64,000 bases of DNA, taken from contig OX393553.1 in NCBI GenBank assembly GCA_947650365.1, positions 41,463,949 to 41,527,948 of the forward strand. Reading direction: 5' to 3'. The number at the start of each line of letters is the position of its first letter. The stretch's first letter is position 1. Below, piece after piece: positions 26,243 to 42,600 of this stretch. Origin of the DNA: Chamaelirium japonicum. Its lineage: Eukaryota > Streptophyta > Magnoliopsida > Liliales > Melanthiaceae. The translations under genes were made by a program, and so were the position numbers. The notes under the pieces are model-generated. The model was not told the DNA's origin. It saw nothing but the letters and a program-made list of their open reading frames with translations, and ran no database searches.

Positions 26243-29200
26243 CGAATGAATTAGAATGGATTGTATGAATGAATTAGAATAGATCGTACGAATGAATTAG
26301 AATGGATCGTACAAAAGAATTAGAATGGATACATTCGTGCGAATGAATTAGAATGGTTCGTGCGAATGAATTAGAATGGATCGTACGAATGAATTAGAAT
26401 GGATCTTGCGAATGAATTAGAATGGATTGTATGAATGAATTAGAATGGATCATACGAATGAATTAGAATGGATACATTCGTGCGAATGAATTAGAATGGA
26501 TCATACGAATGAGTAAGAATGGATCGTATGAATGAAATCGAATGGATTGTACGAATGAATTAGAATGGATCGTACGAATGAAGTAGAATGGATACATTCG
26601 TGCGAATGAATTAGAATGGATCATACGAATGAATTAGAATGGATCGTGCGAATGAATTAGAATAGATCGTATGATCTATTCTATTTCATTCGTATGATCC
26701 ATTCTATTTCATTCGTACGATCCATTCTAATTAATTCGTACGATCATGCTTGTGAATTAGAATGGATCGTACGAATGAATTAGAATAGATTGTACGAATG
26801 AATTAGAATGGATCGGAATTAGAATGGATCGTATGAATAAATTAGAATGGATCGTGCGAATGAATTAGAATGGATCGTACGAATGAATTAGAATGGATTG
26901 TACGAATGAATTAGAATGGATCGTACGAATGAATTAGAATGGATACATTCGTGCGAATGAATTAGAATGGATCATACGATTGAGTAAGAATGGATCGTAC
27001 GAATGAAATAGAATAGATCGTACGAAGGAATTAGAATGGATAATACGAATGAATTAGAATGGATCGTATGAATGAATTAGATTGGATCGTCTGAATGAAT
27101 TAGAATGGATCGTGCGAATGAATTAGAATAGATCGTACAAATGAATTAGAATGGATCGTATGAATGAATTAGAGTGGATACATTCATGCGAATGAACTTG
27201 AATGGATCGTACGAATGAATTAGAATAGATCGTACGAATGAATTAGAATGGATTGTATGAATGAATTAGAATAGATTGTACGAATGAATTAGAATGGATC
27301 GTACGAAGGAATTAGAATGGATTAATTCGTGCGAATGAATTAGAATGGGTCGTGCGAATGAATTAGAATGGATCGTATGAATGAATTAGAATGGATCGTA
27401 CGAATGAATTAGAATGGATACATTTTTGCGAATGAATTAGAATGGATCGTACGAATGAGTAAGAATGGATCATACGAACGAAATAGAATGGATTGTACGA
27501 ATGAATTAGAATGGATCGTACGAATGAAGTAGAATGGATACATTCGTGCGAATGAATTAGAATGGATAATACGAATGAATTAGAATGGATCATTCGAATG
27601 AATTAGAATGGATCATACGATCTATTCAATTTCATTCGTATGATCCATTCTATTTCATTTGTGCGATCCATTCTAATTAATTCGTACGATCGTGCTAGTG
27701 AATTAGAATGGATCGTACGAATGAATTAGAATAGATTGTACGAATGAATTAGAATAGATCAGAATTAGAATGGATCGTATGAATGAATTAGAATGGATCG
27801 TGCGAATGAATAAGAATGGATTGTACGAATGAATTAGAATAGATTATGCGAATGAATTAGAATAGATCGTACGAATGAATTAGATTGGATACATTCGTGC
27901 GAATGAATTAGAATGGATCGTATGAATGAATTAGAATGGATCGTATGAGTGAATTCGAATGGATTGTGCGAATGAATTAGAATGGATTGTACGAATGAAT
28001 TAGAATGGATCGTACAAATGAATTAGAATGGATACATTCGTGCGAATGAATTAGAATGGATCATACGATTGAGTAAGAATGGATCGTACGAATGAAATAG
28101 AATGGATCGTACGAAGGAATTAGAATGGATCATACGAATGAATTAGAATGGATCGTATGAATGAATTAGATTGGATCGTATGAATGAATTAGAATGGATC
28201 GTGCGAATGAATTAGAATGGACCATACGAATGAATTAGAATGGATCGTATGAATGAATTAGAGTGGATACATTCGTGCGAATGAATTAGAATGGATCGTA
28301 CGAATGAATTAGAATAGATCATACGAATGAATTAGAATGGATAGTATGAATGAATTAGAATAGATCGTACGAATGAATTAGAATGGATCGTACGAATGAA
28401 TTAGAATGGATACATTCGTGCGAATGAATTAGAATGGATCGTGCGAATGAATTAGAATGGATCGTACGAATGAATTTGAATGGATCGTACGAATGAATTA
28501 GAATGGATCGTACGAATGAATTAGAATGGATATATTCGTGCGAATGAACTAGAATGGATCGTACGAATGAGTAAGAATGGATCGTACGAATGAAATAGAA
28601 TGGATTGTACGAATGAATTAGAATGGATCGTACGAATGAATTAGAATGGATACATTCGTGCGAATGAATTAGAATGGATCATACGAATGAATTAGAATGG
28701 ATCATGCGAATGAATTAGAATGGATCGTACGATCCATTCTATTTCATTCGTATGATCCATTCTATTTCATTCGTACGATCCATTCTAATTAATTCGTACG
28801 ATCGTGCTAGTGAATTAGAATAGATCGTACGAATAAATTAGAATAGATTGTACGAATGAATTAGAATGGATCGTACGAATGAGTAAGAATGGATCGTACG
28901 AATGAAATAGAATGGACTAAACGAATGAATTAGAATGGTCGTACGAATAAATTAGAATGGATCGTATGAATGAATTAGAATGGATCGTATGAGTGAATTC
29001 GAATGGATCGTGCGAATGAATTAGAATGGATTGTACGAATAAATTAGAATGGATCTTATGTGGTAATGAATTAGAATGGATCGTATGAATGAAATAGAAT
29101 GGATCGTATGAATTAGAATGGATCGTACGAATGAATTAGAATGGATCGTACGAATGAATTAGAATGGAACGTACGAATGAATTAGAATGGATCGTGTGAA

Positions 29201-30254
29201 AGAATTAGAATGAATTGTATGAATGAATTAGAATGTATCGTATGAATGAATTAGAATGGATCGTGCGAATGAATTAGAATGGATCGTACGAAGGAATTAG
29301 AATGGATCGTACTAATGAATTAGAATAGATTGTGCGAATGAATTAGAATGGATCGTATGAATGAATTAGATTGGATCGTACGAATGAATTAGAATGGATA
29401 CATTCGTGCAAATGAATTAGAATGGATCGTACGAATGAGTAAGAATGGATCGTACGAATGAAATAGAATGGATTGTATGAATGAATTAGAATGGATCGTG
29501 CGAATGAATTAGAATGGATTGTACGAATATATCCATTCTAATTCATTCGTACGAATTAGAATGGATCGTACGAATGAATTGGAATGGATCGTACGAATGA
29601 ATTAGAATGGATCGTGCGAATGAATTAGAATGGATCGAATTAGAATGGATACATTCGTTCGAATGAATTAGAATGGATACATTCGTTCGAATGAATTAGA
29701 ATGGATCATACGATTGAGTAAGAATGGATCGTACGAATGAAATAGAATAGATCGTACGGAATGTATCGTACGAAGATATTAGAATGGATCGTACGAATGA
29801 ATTAGAATGGATCGTACGAATGAATTAGAATAGATTATGCGAATGAATTAGAATGGATCGTATGAATGAATTAGAATGGATCATATGAATGAATTAGAAT
29901 GGATCGTACGAATGAATTAGAATGGATCGTATGAATGAATTAGAATGGATCGTATGAGTGAATTCGAATGGATCGTGTGAAAGAATTAGAATGGATTGTA
30001 TGAATGAATTAGAATGGATCGTACGAATGAATTAGAATGGATCGTACGAATGAATTAGAATGGATCGTACGAATGAATTAGAATGGATACATTCGTGCGA
30101 ATGAATTAGAATGGATCATACGAATGAGTAAGAATAGATCGTATGAATGAATTAGAATGGATCGTACGAATGAATTAGAATGGATCGTACGAATGAATTA
30201 GAATGGATACATTCGTGCAAATGAATTAGAATAGATCGTACGAATGAATTAGAA
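26242..30254. repeat. Array section 7: mostly R, with a higher-order repeat of about 1 kb
   Basis: Orientation by eye: R 26242-26672, F to 26745, R to 27618, F to 27695, R to 28732, F to 28805, R to 29527, one F unit to 29553, R to 30254. The three short F blocks of about 75 bp are copies of each other. See the higher-order repeat entry. Confidence 0.84.
26480..28870. repeat. Higher-order repeat of about 0.95-1.1 kb, at least 2.3 copies
   Basis: A marked string recurs three times: an R run ending GAATGAAGTAGAATGG or similar, then a short F insert with TTAATTCGTACG, then TGCT(A/T)GTGAATTAG. The marker TTAATTCGTA lies at 26731, 27677 and 28789 (spacings 946 and 1112). An internal marker GATTGAGTAAGAATGG lies near 26980 and 28069 (spacing 1089). 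The unequal spacing shows unit-level indels between copies. Confidence 0.8.
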
Positions 30255-33200
30255 TGCATTCTAATTCATTCATACGATCCATTATAATTCATTCATACAA
30301 TCCACTCTAATTCATTCTAATTTATTCGTAATTCGTACGATCCATTCTAATTCATTAGCACGATCCATTCTAATTCATTCGTACGAACTATTCTATTTCA
30401 TTCGAACGATCCATTCTTACTTAATCGTATGATCCATTCTAATTCATTCGCAAGAATGTATCCATTCTAATTCATTCGTACGATCCATTCTAATTCATTC
30501 GCACAATCCATTCTAATTAATTAATACGATCCAATCTAATTCATTCATACGATCCATTCTAATTCATTCGCATGAATGTATCGATTCTAATTCTTTCGTA
30601 CGATCCATTCTAATTCATTTGCACAATCTATTCTAATACATTCGTACGATCCATTCTAATTCATTAGCACGATCCATTCTAATTCATTCGTACGATCCAT
30701 TCTAATTCATTCGTACGATCCATTCTAATTTATTCGCACGATCTATTCTAATTCACTCATACATGTACGAATGAATTAGAATGGATACATTCGTGCGAAT
30801 GAATTAGAATGGATCGTATGAATGAATTAGATTGGATCGTATGAATGAATTAGAATGGATCGTGCGAATGAATTAGAATAGGTCGTACGAATGAATTAGA
30901 ATGGATCGTACGAATGAATTAGAATGGATACATTCGTGCAAAAGAATTAGAATGGATTGTATGAATGAATTAGAATGGATCGTGCAAATGAATTAGAATG
31001 GATCGTACGAATGAATTAGAATGGATACATTCGTGCGAATGAATTAGAATGGATCGTGCGAATGAATTAGAATGGATCGTGCGAATGAATTAGAATGGAT
31101 CGTATGAATGAATTAGAATGGATCGTGTGAATGAATTAGACTGGATCGTGCGAATGAATTAGAATGGATCGTACGAATGAATTAGAATGGATTGTATGAA
31201 TGAATTAGAATGGATCGTACGAAGGAATTAGAATGGATCATACAAACGAATTAGAATGGAACGTATGAATGAATTAGAGTGGATACATTCGTACGAATGA
31301 ATTTATCCATTCTAATTCATTCGTACGATCCATTCTAATTTATTCGTACGATCCATTCTAATTCATTCATACGATCCATTCTAATTCATTCGTATGATCC
31401 ATTCTAATTCATTCGCACGATCCATTCTAATTCATTCATACGATCCAATCTAATTTATTCATACGATCCATTCTAATTCATTCGCACAATTTATTCTAAT
31501 TCATTCATACGATCCATTCTAATTCATTCGTACGATCTATTCTAATTCATTCGTACGATCCATTCTAATTCATTCATACGATCCATTCTAACGTACGAAT
31601 GAATTAGAATAGATCGTACGAAGGAATTAGAATGGATCGTACGAAGGAATTAGAATGGATCATACGAATGAATTAGAATGGATACATTCCTACAATCCAT
31701 TCTAATTCATTCGTACGACCCATTCTAATTCATTCGCACGAATGTATCCATTCTAATTCATTCGAACGATCCATTCTAATTCCTTCGTACAATCCATTCT
31801 TATTCATTCGCACGATCTATTCTAATTCCTTCATTCTATTTCATTCATACGATCCATTCTAATTCATTCATACGATCCATTCTAATTCATTTGCATGATC
31901 CATTCTAATTCATACGTACGATCCATTCTATTTCATTCGTACGATCCATTCTAATTCATTCGTACGATCCATTCTAATTCATTCATACGATCTATTCTAA
32001 TTCATTCGTACGATCCATTCTTATTCATTCCCATGAATGTATCCATTCTAATTCATACGTACGATCCATTCTAATTCATTTATACGATCCAATTTAATTC
32101 ATTCATACAATCCATTCTAATTCATTCACACGAATTTATCCATTCTAATTCATTCGTACGATCCATTCTATTTCATTTGTACGATCCATTCTTACTCATT
32201 TGTACGATCCATTCTAATTCATTTGCACGAATATATCCATTCTAATTCATTCGTACGATCCATTCTAATTCCTTCGTACGATCCATTCTAATTCATTCGC
32301 ACGAATATATCCATTCTAATTCATTCGTACGATCCATTCTAATTCATTCGTACGATCCCTTCTAATTCATTAATACGATCCAATCTAATTCATTCGTACG
32401 ATCCAATCTAATTCATTCGCACGATCCATTCTAATTCATTCATACGATCCAATCTAATTCATTCATACGATCCATTCTAATTCATTCGCACGAATGTATC
32501 CATTCTAATTCATTCGGACGATCCATTCTAATTCATTCATACAATCCATTTTAATTCATTCGTACGATCCATTCTAATTCATTCGCACGATCTATTCTAA
32601 TTCATTCATACGATCCAATCTAATTCATTCGTACGATCCATTCCTTCATACGACGAATGAATTAGAATGGATCGTGCGAATGAATTAGAATGGATCGTAC
32701 GAATGAATTAGAATGGATCGTACGAATGAATTAGAGTAGATACATTCGTACGAAGGAATTAGAATGGATCGTACGAATGAATTAGAATGGATACATTCGT
32801 GCGAATGAACTAGAATGGATCGTATGAATGAATTAGAATTGATTGTGCGAATGAATTAGAATGGATCGTGCGAATGAATTAGAATGGATCGTACGAATGA
32901 ATTAGAATGGATACATTCGTGCGTTCTAATTCATTCCTACGATCCATTCTAATTCATTCGCACGAATGTATCCATTCTAATTCATTCGTACAATCCATTC
33001 TAATTCTTTCGTACGATCCATTCTAATTCGCACGAAGGAATTAGAATGGATCGTACAAAGGAATTAGAATGTACGATCTATTCTAATTCATTCGCACGAT
33101 CCATTCTAATTTATTCGTATGATCCATTCTAATTCATTCGCACGAATGTATCCATTCTAATTCATTCGTACGATCCATTCTAATTCATTCGTACAATCCA

Positions 33201-36200
33201 TTCTATTTCATTCGTACGATCCATTCTAATTCATTCATACGATCCATTCTAATTCATTCGTACGATCTATTCTAATTCATTCGTACGATCTATTCTAATT
33301 CATTCGTACGATCCATTCTAATTCATTCATACGATCTATTCTAATTCAATCATATGATCCATTCTAATTCATTCGTCCGATCCATTCTAATTCATTCGCA
33401 TGATCCATTCTAATTCATTCATACGATCCAATCTAATTCATTCGTACGATCCATTGTAATTCATTCGTACGATCCATTCTAATTCCTTCGTACGATCCAT
33501 TCTAATTCCTTCGTACGATCCATTCTAATTCCTTCGTATGATCCATTCTAATTCATTCATACGATCTATTCTAATTCATTCGCACAAATGTATCCATTTA
33601 ATTCATTCGTACGATCCATTCTAATTCATTCGCACGAATGTATCCATTCTAATTCCTTCGTATGATCCATTCTAATTCCTTCGTACGATCCATTCTAATT
33701 CCTTCGTATGATCTATTCTATTTCATTCGTATGATCCATTCTAATTCATTCGTACGATCCATTCTAATTCCTTCGTACGATCCATTCTAATTCATACGAT
33801 CCATTCTATTTCATTCATATGATCCATTCTAATTCATTCGCACAATCCATTCTAATTCATTCATACGATCAATTCTAATTTATTCGTACGATCCATTCTA
33901 ATTCATTTGCACGATCCATTCTAATTCATTCATACGATACATTCTAATTCATTCGTACGATCCATTCTAATTCATTCGCACGATCCATTCTAATTCATTC
34001 ATACGATCCATTCTAATTCATTCGTACAATCCATTCTAATTCATTCGCACGAATGTATCCATTCTAATTCATTCATACGATCCATTCTAATTTATTCGCA
34101 CGATCCATTCTAATTCATTCATACGATCCAATCTAATTCATTCATACGATCTATTCTAATTCATTCGCACAATCTATTCTAATTCATTCGTACGATCCAT
34201 TCTAATTCATTCGTACGATCCATTCTAATTCATTCATACGATCCATTCTAATTCATTCATACGATCCATTATAATTCATTCGTACGATCCATTCTAATTC
34301 ATTCGTACGATCCATTCTAATTAATTCGCACGATCCATTCTAATTCATTCATACGATCCAATCTAATTCATTTATACGATCCATTCTATTTCATTCGCAC
34401 AATCTATTCTAATTCTTTCGCACGATCCATTCTAATTCATTCGCCGTACGAATGAATTAGAATGGATCGTATGAATGAATTAGAATGGATCGTGTATCCA
34501 TTCTAATTCATTCGCACGATCCATCCTAATTCATTCATACGATCCATTCTAATTCATTCGCACGAACGTATCATTCTAATTCATTCGCACGAATTTATCC
34601 ACTCTAATTCATTCGTACGATCCATTCTAATTCATTCGAACAATCAATTCTAATTCATTCGTACAATCCCCTCTATTTCATTCGTACGATCCATTCTTAC
34701 TCATTCGTACGATCCATTCTAATTCAGAATGGATACATTCGTGCGAATGAATTAGAATGGATCATACGATTGAGTAAGAATGGATCGTACAAATGAAATA
34801 GAATGGATCGTACGAAGGAATTAGAATGGATCGTACGAAGGAATTAGAATGGATCGTACGAATGAATTAGAATGGATACATTCGTGCGAATGAATTAGAA
34901 TGGATCGTGCTAATGAATTAGAATGGATCGTACGAAGGAATTAGAATGGATCGTACAAATAAAATAGAATGGATACATTCGTATGAATAAATTAGAATGG
35001 ATACATTCGTACAATCCATTCAAATTCATTCGCACGATCCATTCCGTACGATCCGTTCTAATTCATTCGCACGAATGTATCCATTCTAATTCATTCGTAC
35101 GATCCATTCGAATTCATTCGTACGATCCATTCTAATTCATTCACACGATCTATTCTAATTCATTCGTACGATCCACTCTAATTCATTCGCACGATCCATT
35201 CTAATTCATTTGCACAATCCATTCTAATTCATTCATACAATCCATTCTAATTCATTTGCACGAATGTATCCATTCTAATTCATTCGTATGATCCATTCTA
35301 ATTCATTCGTACAATCCATTCTATTTCATTCGTACGATCCATTCTAATTCATTCGTACAATCCATTCTAATTCATTCGTACGATCCATTCTACAATCCAT
35401 TCTAATTCATTCATACGTTCCATTCTAATTCATTAGCACGATCCATGGTAATGAATTAGAATGGATCGTACGAAGGAATTAGAATGGATCGTACGAAAAA
35501 ATTAGAATGGATCGTACGAAGGAATTAGAATGGATCATATGAATGAATTAGAATGGATCGTACGAATGAACTAGAATGGATACATTCGTCGTACAATCTA
35601 TTCTAATTCATTCGTACGATCCATTCTAATTAATTCGTACGATCCATTCTATTTCATTCGCACGATCCATTCTAATTCATTCGCACGAATGTATCCATTC
35701 TAATTCATTCATACGATCCATTATAATTCATTCATACAATCCATTCTAATTCTTTCACACGATCCATTCTAATTCATTCGTACGATCCATTCAAATTCAT
35801 TCGTACCATCCATTCTATTTCATTCGTACGATCCATTCTAATTCATTCGTACGATCCATTCTTATTCATTCATACGAATGTATCCACTCTAATTCATTCG
35901 TACGATCCATTCTAATTCATTCCCACAATCTATTCTAATTCATTCATACGATCCATTCTAATTCATTCGCACGAATGTGTCCATACGAATGAATTAGAAT
36001 GGATACATTCGTCTGAATGAATTAGAATGGATCATACGAATGAGTAAGAATGGATCGTACGAATGAAATAGAATGGATTGTACGAATGAATTAGATTGGA
36101 TCGTATGAATGAATTAGAATGGATCGTGCGTCGTTCGAATGAATTAGAATGGATTGTATGAATAAATTAGAATGGATCGTGCTAATGAATTAGAATAGAT

Positions 36201-36949
36201 TGTGCGAATGAATTAGAATGGATCGTACGAATGAATTAGATTGGATCGTATGAATAAATTAGAATGGATCGTGCGAATGAATTAGAATGGATCGTACGAA
36301 TGAATTAGAATGGATCGTACGAATGAATTAGAACGGATCGTACAAAGGAATTAGAATGGATCGTACGAAGGAATTAGAATGGATACATTCGTCGCACAAT
36401 CTATTCTAATTCATTCGTACGATCCATTCTAATTCATTCGTAAGATCCAATCTATTTCATTCGCACGATCCATTCTAATTCATTCGCACGAATGTATCCA
36501 TTCTAATTCATTCATACGATCCATTCTAATTCATTCATACAATCCATTCTAATTCTTTCACACGATCCATTCTAATTCATTTGTACGATCCATTCTAATT
36601 TATTCGTACAATCCATTCTAATTCATTCGTACGATCCATTCGAATTCATTCGTACGATCCATTCTAATTCATTCGTACGATCCATTCAAATTCATTTGCA
36701 TGAATGTATCCATTCTAATTCATTCGTACGATCCATTCTAATTCATTCGCACAATCTTTTCTAATTTATTCATATGATCCATTCTAATTCATTCATACAA
36801 ACCATTCTAATTCTTTCACACGCACGAATACATTCGTACGATCCATTCTTACTCATTCGTACGATCCATTCTAATTCATTCGCACGATCCATTCTAATTC
36901 ATTCATACGGTCCATTCTATTTCATTCATACGGTCCATTCTAATTCATA
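30254..36949. repeat. Array section 8: the most finely interleaved part
   Basis: Orientation by eye: F 30254-30768, R to 31305, F to 31591, R to 31690, F to 32654, R to 32924, F to 33030, R to 33072, F to 34443, R to 34494, F to 34727, R to 35012, F to 35446, R to 35589, F to 35985, R to 36393, F to 36949. Blocks of only two units occur (33030-33072, 34443-34494). A composite CCCATGAATG block lies near 32015-32160. Confidence 0.82.
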
Positions 36950-39615
36950 TGGATACATTCGTGCGAATGAATTAGAATGGATCGTATGAATGAATTAGAA
37001 TGGATCGTACGAAGGAATTAGAATAGAACGTAAGGATGAATTATAATAGATTGTGCGAATGAATTAGAATGGATCGTACGAAGGAATTAGAATGGATCAT
37101 ACGAATGAATTAGAATGGATATATTTGTGCAAATGAATTATAATGGATCGTATGAATGAATTAGAATGGATCGTACGAATGAATTAGAATCGATACATTC
37201 GTACGAATGAATTAGAACGGATACATTCATGGGAATGAATTAGAATGGATCGTACAAAGGCATTAGAATGGATCATACGAATGAAATATAATGGGTCGTA
37301 CAAAGGAATTAGAATGGATCGTACGAAGGAATTAGAATGGATCGTACGATGGAATTAAAATGGATCGTACGAATGAATTAGAATGGATACATTCGTGCGA
37401 ATGAATTAGAATGGATACATTCGTGCGAATGAATTAGAATGGATCGTACGAATGAGTAAGAATGGATCGTACGAATGAATTAGAATGGATCGTGTGAATG
37501 AATTAGATGGATCGTACGAATGAGTAAGAATGGATCGTATGAATGAATTAGAATGAATCGTGCGAATGAATTAGAATGGATCGTACGAATGAATTAGAAT
37601 GGATCGTACGAATGAATTAGAATAGATCGTATGATTGAATTAGAATGGATCGTGCGAATGAATTAGAATTGATTATACGAATGAAATATAATGGATCATA
37701 CGAATGAAATAGAATGGATAGTACGAAGGAATTAGAATAGATCGTATGAATGAATTAGAGTGGATACATTCGTGCAAATGAATTAGAATGGATCGTACGA
37801 ATTAATTAGAATGGAATGGATACATTCATGGGAATGAATTAGAATGGATCGTACAAAGGAATTAGAATGGATCATACGAATGAAATATAATGGGTCGTAC
37901 AAAGGAATTAGAATGGATCGTACGAAGGAATTAGAATGGATCGTACGAATGAATTAGAATGGATACGTTCGTGCAAAAGAATTAGAATGGATTGTATGAT
38001 TGAATTAGAATGGATCGTGCAAATGAATTAGAATGGATCGTGCGAATTAATTAGAATGGATCGTACGAATGAATTAGAATAGATTGTGCGAATAATTTAG
38101 AATGGATCGTACGAATGAATTAGAATGGATACATTCGTGCGAATGAATTAGAATGGATCGTATGAATGAATTAGAATGGATCGTATGAGTGAATTCGAAT
38201 GGATCGTGCGAATGAATTAGAATGGATTGTACGAATGAATTAGAATGGATCGTACGAATAAATTAGAATAGATACATTCATGTGAATCCATTCTATTTCA
38301 TTCGTACGATCCATTCTTACTCATTCGTACGATCCATTCTTACTCATTCGTATGATCCATTCTTACTCATACGTACGATCCATTCTAATTCATTCGCATA
38401 CGAATGAATTAGAATGGATCATACGAATGAATTAGAATGGATCATACGAATGAATTAGAATAGATTGTGCGAATGAATTAGAATGGATCGTACGAAATGA
38501 GTAGAAATGGATCGTACGAATGAAATAGAATGGATTGTACGAATGAATTAAAATGGATTCATTCGTGCGAATAAATTAGAATGGATCGTGCGAATGAATT
38601 AGAATGGATCGTACGAATGAATTAGAATGGATCGTACGAATGAATTAGAATGGGTACATTCGTGCGAATGAATTAGAATGGATCGTACGAATGTGTAAGA
38701 ATGGATCGTACGAATGAAATAGAATGGATTGTGCGAATGAGTTAGAATGGATCCTACGAATGAATTAGAATGGATCGTATGAATGAATTAGAATGGATCG
38801 TATGAATGAATTAGAATGGATCGTGCGAATGAATTAGAATGGATCGTACGAATGAATTAGAATGGATCGTATGAATGAATTAGAATGGATCGTACGAATG
38901 AATTAGAATGGATCATATGAATGAATTAGAATGGATCGTGCGAATGAATTTGAATGGATCGTACGAATGAATTAGAATGGATTGTATGAATGAATTAGAT
39001 TGGATTGTATGAATGAATTAGATTAGATCGTATAAATGAATTAGAAAGGATCGTGCAAATGAATTAGAATGGATCGTACGAAGGAATTAGAATGGATCGT
39101 ACGAATGAATTAGAATGGATCGTATGACGTGTGAAAGAATTAGAATGGATTGTATAAATGAATTAGAATCGTACAAATGAATTAGAATGGATACATTCGT
39201 GTGAATGAATTAGAATGGATCGTATGAATGAATTAGATTTGATCGTATTAATGAATTAGAATAGATCGTGCGAATGAATTAGAATGGATCGTACGAATGA
39301 GTTAGAATAGATACATTCGTGCGAATGAATTAGAATGGATCGTATGAATGAATTAGAATAGATCGTATGAGTGAATTCGAATGGATCGTACGAATGAATT
39401 AGAATAGATTGTGCGAATGAGTAAGAATGGACCGTACGAAGGAATTAGATTGGATCGTATGAATGAATTAGAATGGATCGTGCGAATGAATTAGAATGGA
39501 TCGGACGAATGAATTAGAATGGATCGTATGAATGAATTAGAATGGATCGTACAAAGGAATTAGAATGGATCGTACGAATGAATTAGAATGGATCGTATGA
39601 ATGAATTAGAATGGA
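36949..39615. repeat. Array section 9: R with one short F block
   Basis: Orientation by eye: R 36949-38287, F to 38398, R to 39615. It contains a local duplication: the block with CATGGGAATG followed by GGGTCGTACAAAGG appears at about 37215-37345 and again at about 37814-37944, offset 599 bp. Confidence 0.83.
37215..37345 (-). repeat. Local duplication copy 1 (offset 599 bp; partner 37814-37944)
   Basis: Both copies share, in order, ATACATTCATGGGAATG, a CGTACAAAGG unit, a GAAATATAATGGGTCG unit and a second CGTACAAAGG. The same string also occurs near 53755-53850, and in F orientation near 53870-53960. Confidence 0.8.
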
Positions 39616-42600
39616 TCATGTATCCATTCTAATTCATTCGTATGATCTATTCTAATTCATTCGCACGATCCATTCTAATTCATTCATACGATCCATTCTA
39701 ATTCATTCGCATGAATGTATCCATTCTAATTCATTCGTACGATCCATTCTAATTCATAAGTACGATCTATTCTAATTCATTCATACGATCCATTCTAATT
39801 CATTTGCACGATCCATTTTAATTCATTCATACGATCCATTCAAATTCAATCGTACGATCTATTCTAATTCCTTTGTACGATCCATTCTAATTCATTCATA
39901 CGATCCATTCTAATTCATTCGTACGATCCATTCTAATTCATTCACACGATCCATTCTAATTCATTCATACGATCCAATCTAATTCCTTCGTACGATCCAT
40001 TCTTACTCATTCGCACAATCTATTCTAATTCATTCGTACGATCCATTCGAATTCACTCATACGATCCATTCTAATTCATTCATACGATCCATACTAATTC
40101 ATTCGCACGAATGTATCCATTCTAATTCATTCGTACGATCCATTCTAATTCAATCGCACGGTCCATTCTAATTCATTAATACGATCCAATCTAATTCATT
40201 CATATGATCCATTCTAATTCATACGCATGAATGTATCCATTCTAATTCATTCGTATGATTCTAATTCATTCATACAATCCATTCTAATTCTTTCATACGT
40301 CATACGATCCATTCTAATTCATTTGTACGATCCATTCTAATTCCTTCGTACGATCCATTCTAATTCATTTGCACGATCCATTCTAATTCATTTATACGAT
40401 CGAATCTAATTCATTCATACAATCCAATCTAATTCATTCATACGATCCATTCTAATTCATTCTTACGATCTATTCTAATTTATTCGCACGATCCATTCTA
40501 ATTCATTCATACGATCCATTCTAATTCATTCGTACGATCCATTCTAATTCATTCGCACGATCCATTCTAATTCATTCATACGATCCATTCTAATTCATTC
40601 ATACACTCCATTCTAATTCTTTCGCACGATCCATTCTAATTCATTCGTACGATCCATTCTAATTCATTCGTACAATCCATTCTATTTCATTCGTACGATC
40701 CATTCTTACTCATTCGTACGATCCATTCTAATTCATTCGCACGAATGTATCCATTCTAATTCATTCATACGATCCATTCTAATTCATTCGTACGATCCAT
40801 TCTAAATCTTTCACATGATCCATTCTTACTCATTCGTATGATCCATTCTAATTCATTCGTACAATCCATTCTATTTCATTCATACGATCCATTCTAATTC
40901 ATTCGTACGATCCATTCTAATTCATTCTTACACATGCACGATCCATTCTAATTCATTCGCACGAATGTATCCATTCTAATTCATTCGTACGATCTATTCT
41001 AATTCATTCATACGATCCATTCTAATTCATTAGTATGATCCATTCTAATTCATTCGTACGATCCATTCTAATTCCTTCGTACGATCCATTCTAATTCATT
41101 CATACGATCCATTCTAATTCATTCATACGATCCATTCTAATTCATTAGCACGATCCATTCTAATTCAATCATACGATCCATTCTAATTCATTTGTACGAT
41201 CCATTCAAAATCATTCGCACGATCCATTCTAAATCATTCATACGATCTATTCTAATTCATTCGTACAATCCATTCTAATTCATTCGCACGATCCATTCGA
41301 ATGCACTCATACGATCCATTCTAATTTATTCCTACGATCCATTCTAATTCATTCGTACGATCCATTCTAATTCATTCTTACGATATCCACTCTAATTCAT
41401 TCATACGATCCATTCTAATTCATTCGTACGATCCATTATAATTCCTTCGTACGATCCATTCTAATCCATTCATACGATCCATTCTAATTCATTCGCACGA
41501 TCCATTGTAATTCATTCATATGATCCATTCTAATTCATTCATACGATCTATTCTAATTCTTTCGCACGAATGTATCCATTCTAATTCATTCGCACGAATG
41601 TATCCATTCTAATTCATTCGTACGATCCATTCTAATTCATTCGCACGAATGTATCCATTCTAATTCATTCGTATGATCCATTCTAATTCATTCGCACGAT
41701 CCATTCTAATTCATTCATACAATCCATTCTAATTCTTTTGCACGAATGTATCCATTCTAATTCATTCGAACGATCCATTCTAATTCATTCGTACGATCCA
41801 TTCTAATTTATTCGCACGATCCATTCTAATTCATTCATATGATCCAATCTAGTTCATTCATACGATCCATTCTTACTCATTCGTATGATCCATTCTAATT
41901 CATTCATACGATCCATTCTAATTCATTCGTACGATCCATTCTAATTCATTCATACGATCCATTCTAATTCATTTGCACGAATATATCCATTCTAATTCAT
42001 TCGTACAATCCATTCTAATTCATTCGTACGATCTATTCTTATTCATTCCCATGAATGTATCCATTCTAATTCATACGTACGATCCATTCTAATTCATTTA
42101 TACGATCCAATCTAATTCATTCATACAATCCATTCTAATTCATTCGCGCGAATTTATCCATTCTAATTCATTCGTACGATCCATTCTAATTCATTCGCAC
42201 AATCTATTCTAATTCATTCGTACGTTCAATTCTAATTCATTAGCACGATCCATGCTAATTCATTCGTACGATCCATTCTATTTCATTCGTACGATCCATT
42301 TTAATTCATACGATCCATTCTATTTTATTCATACGATCCGTTCTAATTCATTCGCACGATCCATTCTAATTCATTCATACAATCCATTCTAATTCATTCG
42401 TACGATCCATTCTAATTCATTCGCAAGATCCATTCTAATTCATTCATACGATCCAATCTAATTCATTCATACAATCCATTCTAATTCATTCGCACAATCT
42501 ATTCTAATTCATTCGTATGATCCATTCTAATTCATTCCTACGATCCATTCTAATTCATTAATACGATCCAATCTAATTCATTCATACGATCCATTCTAAT

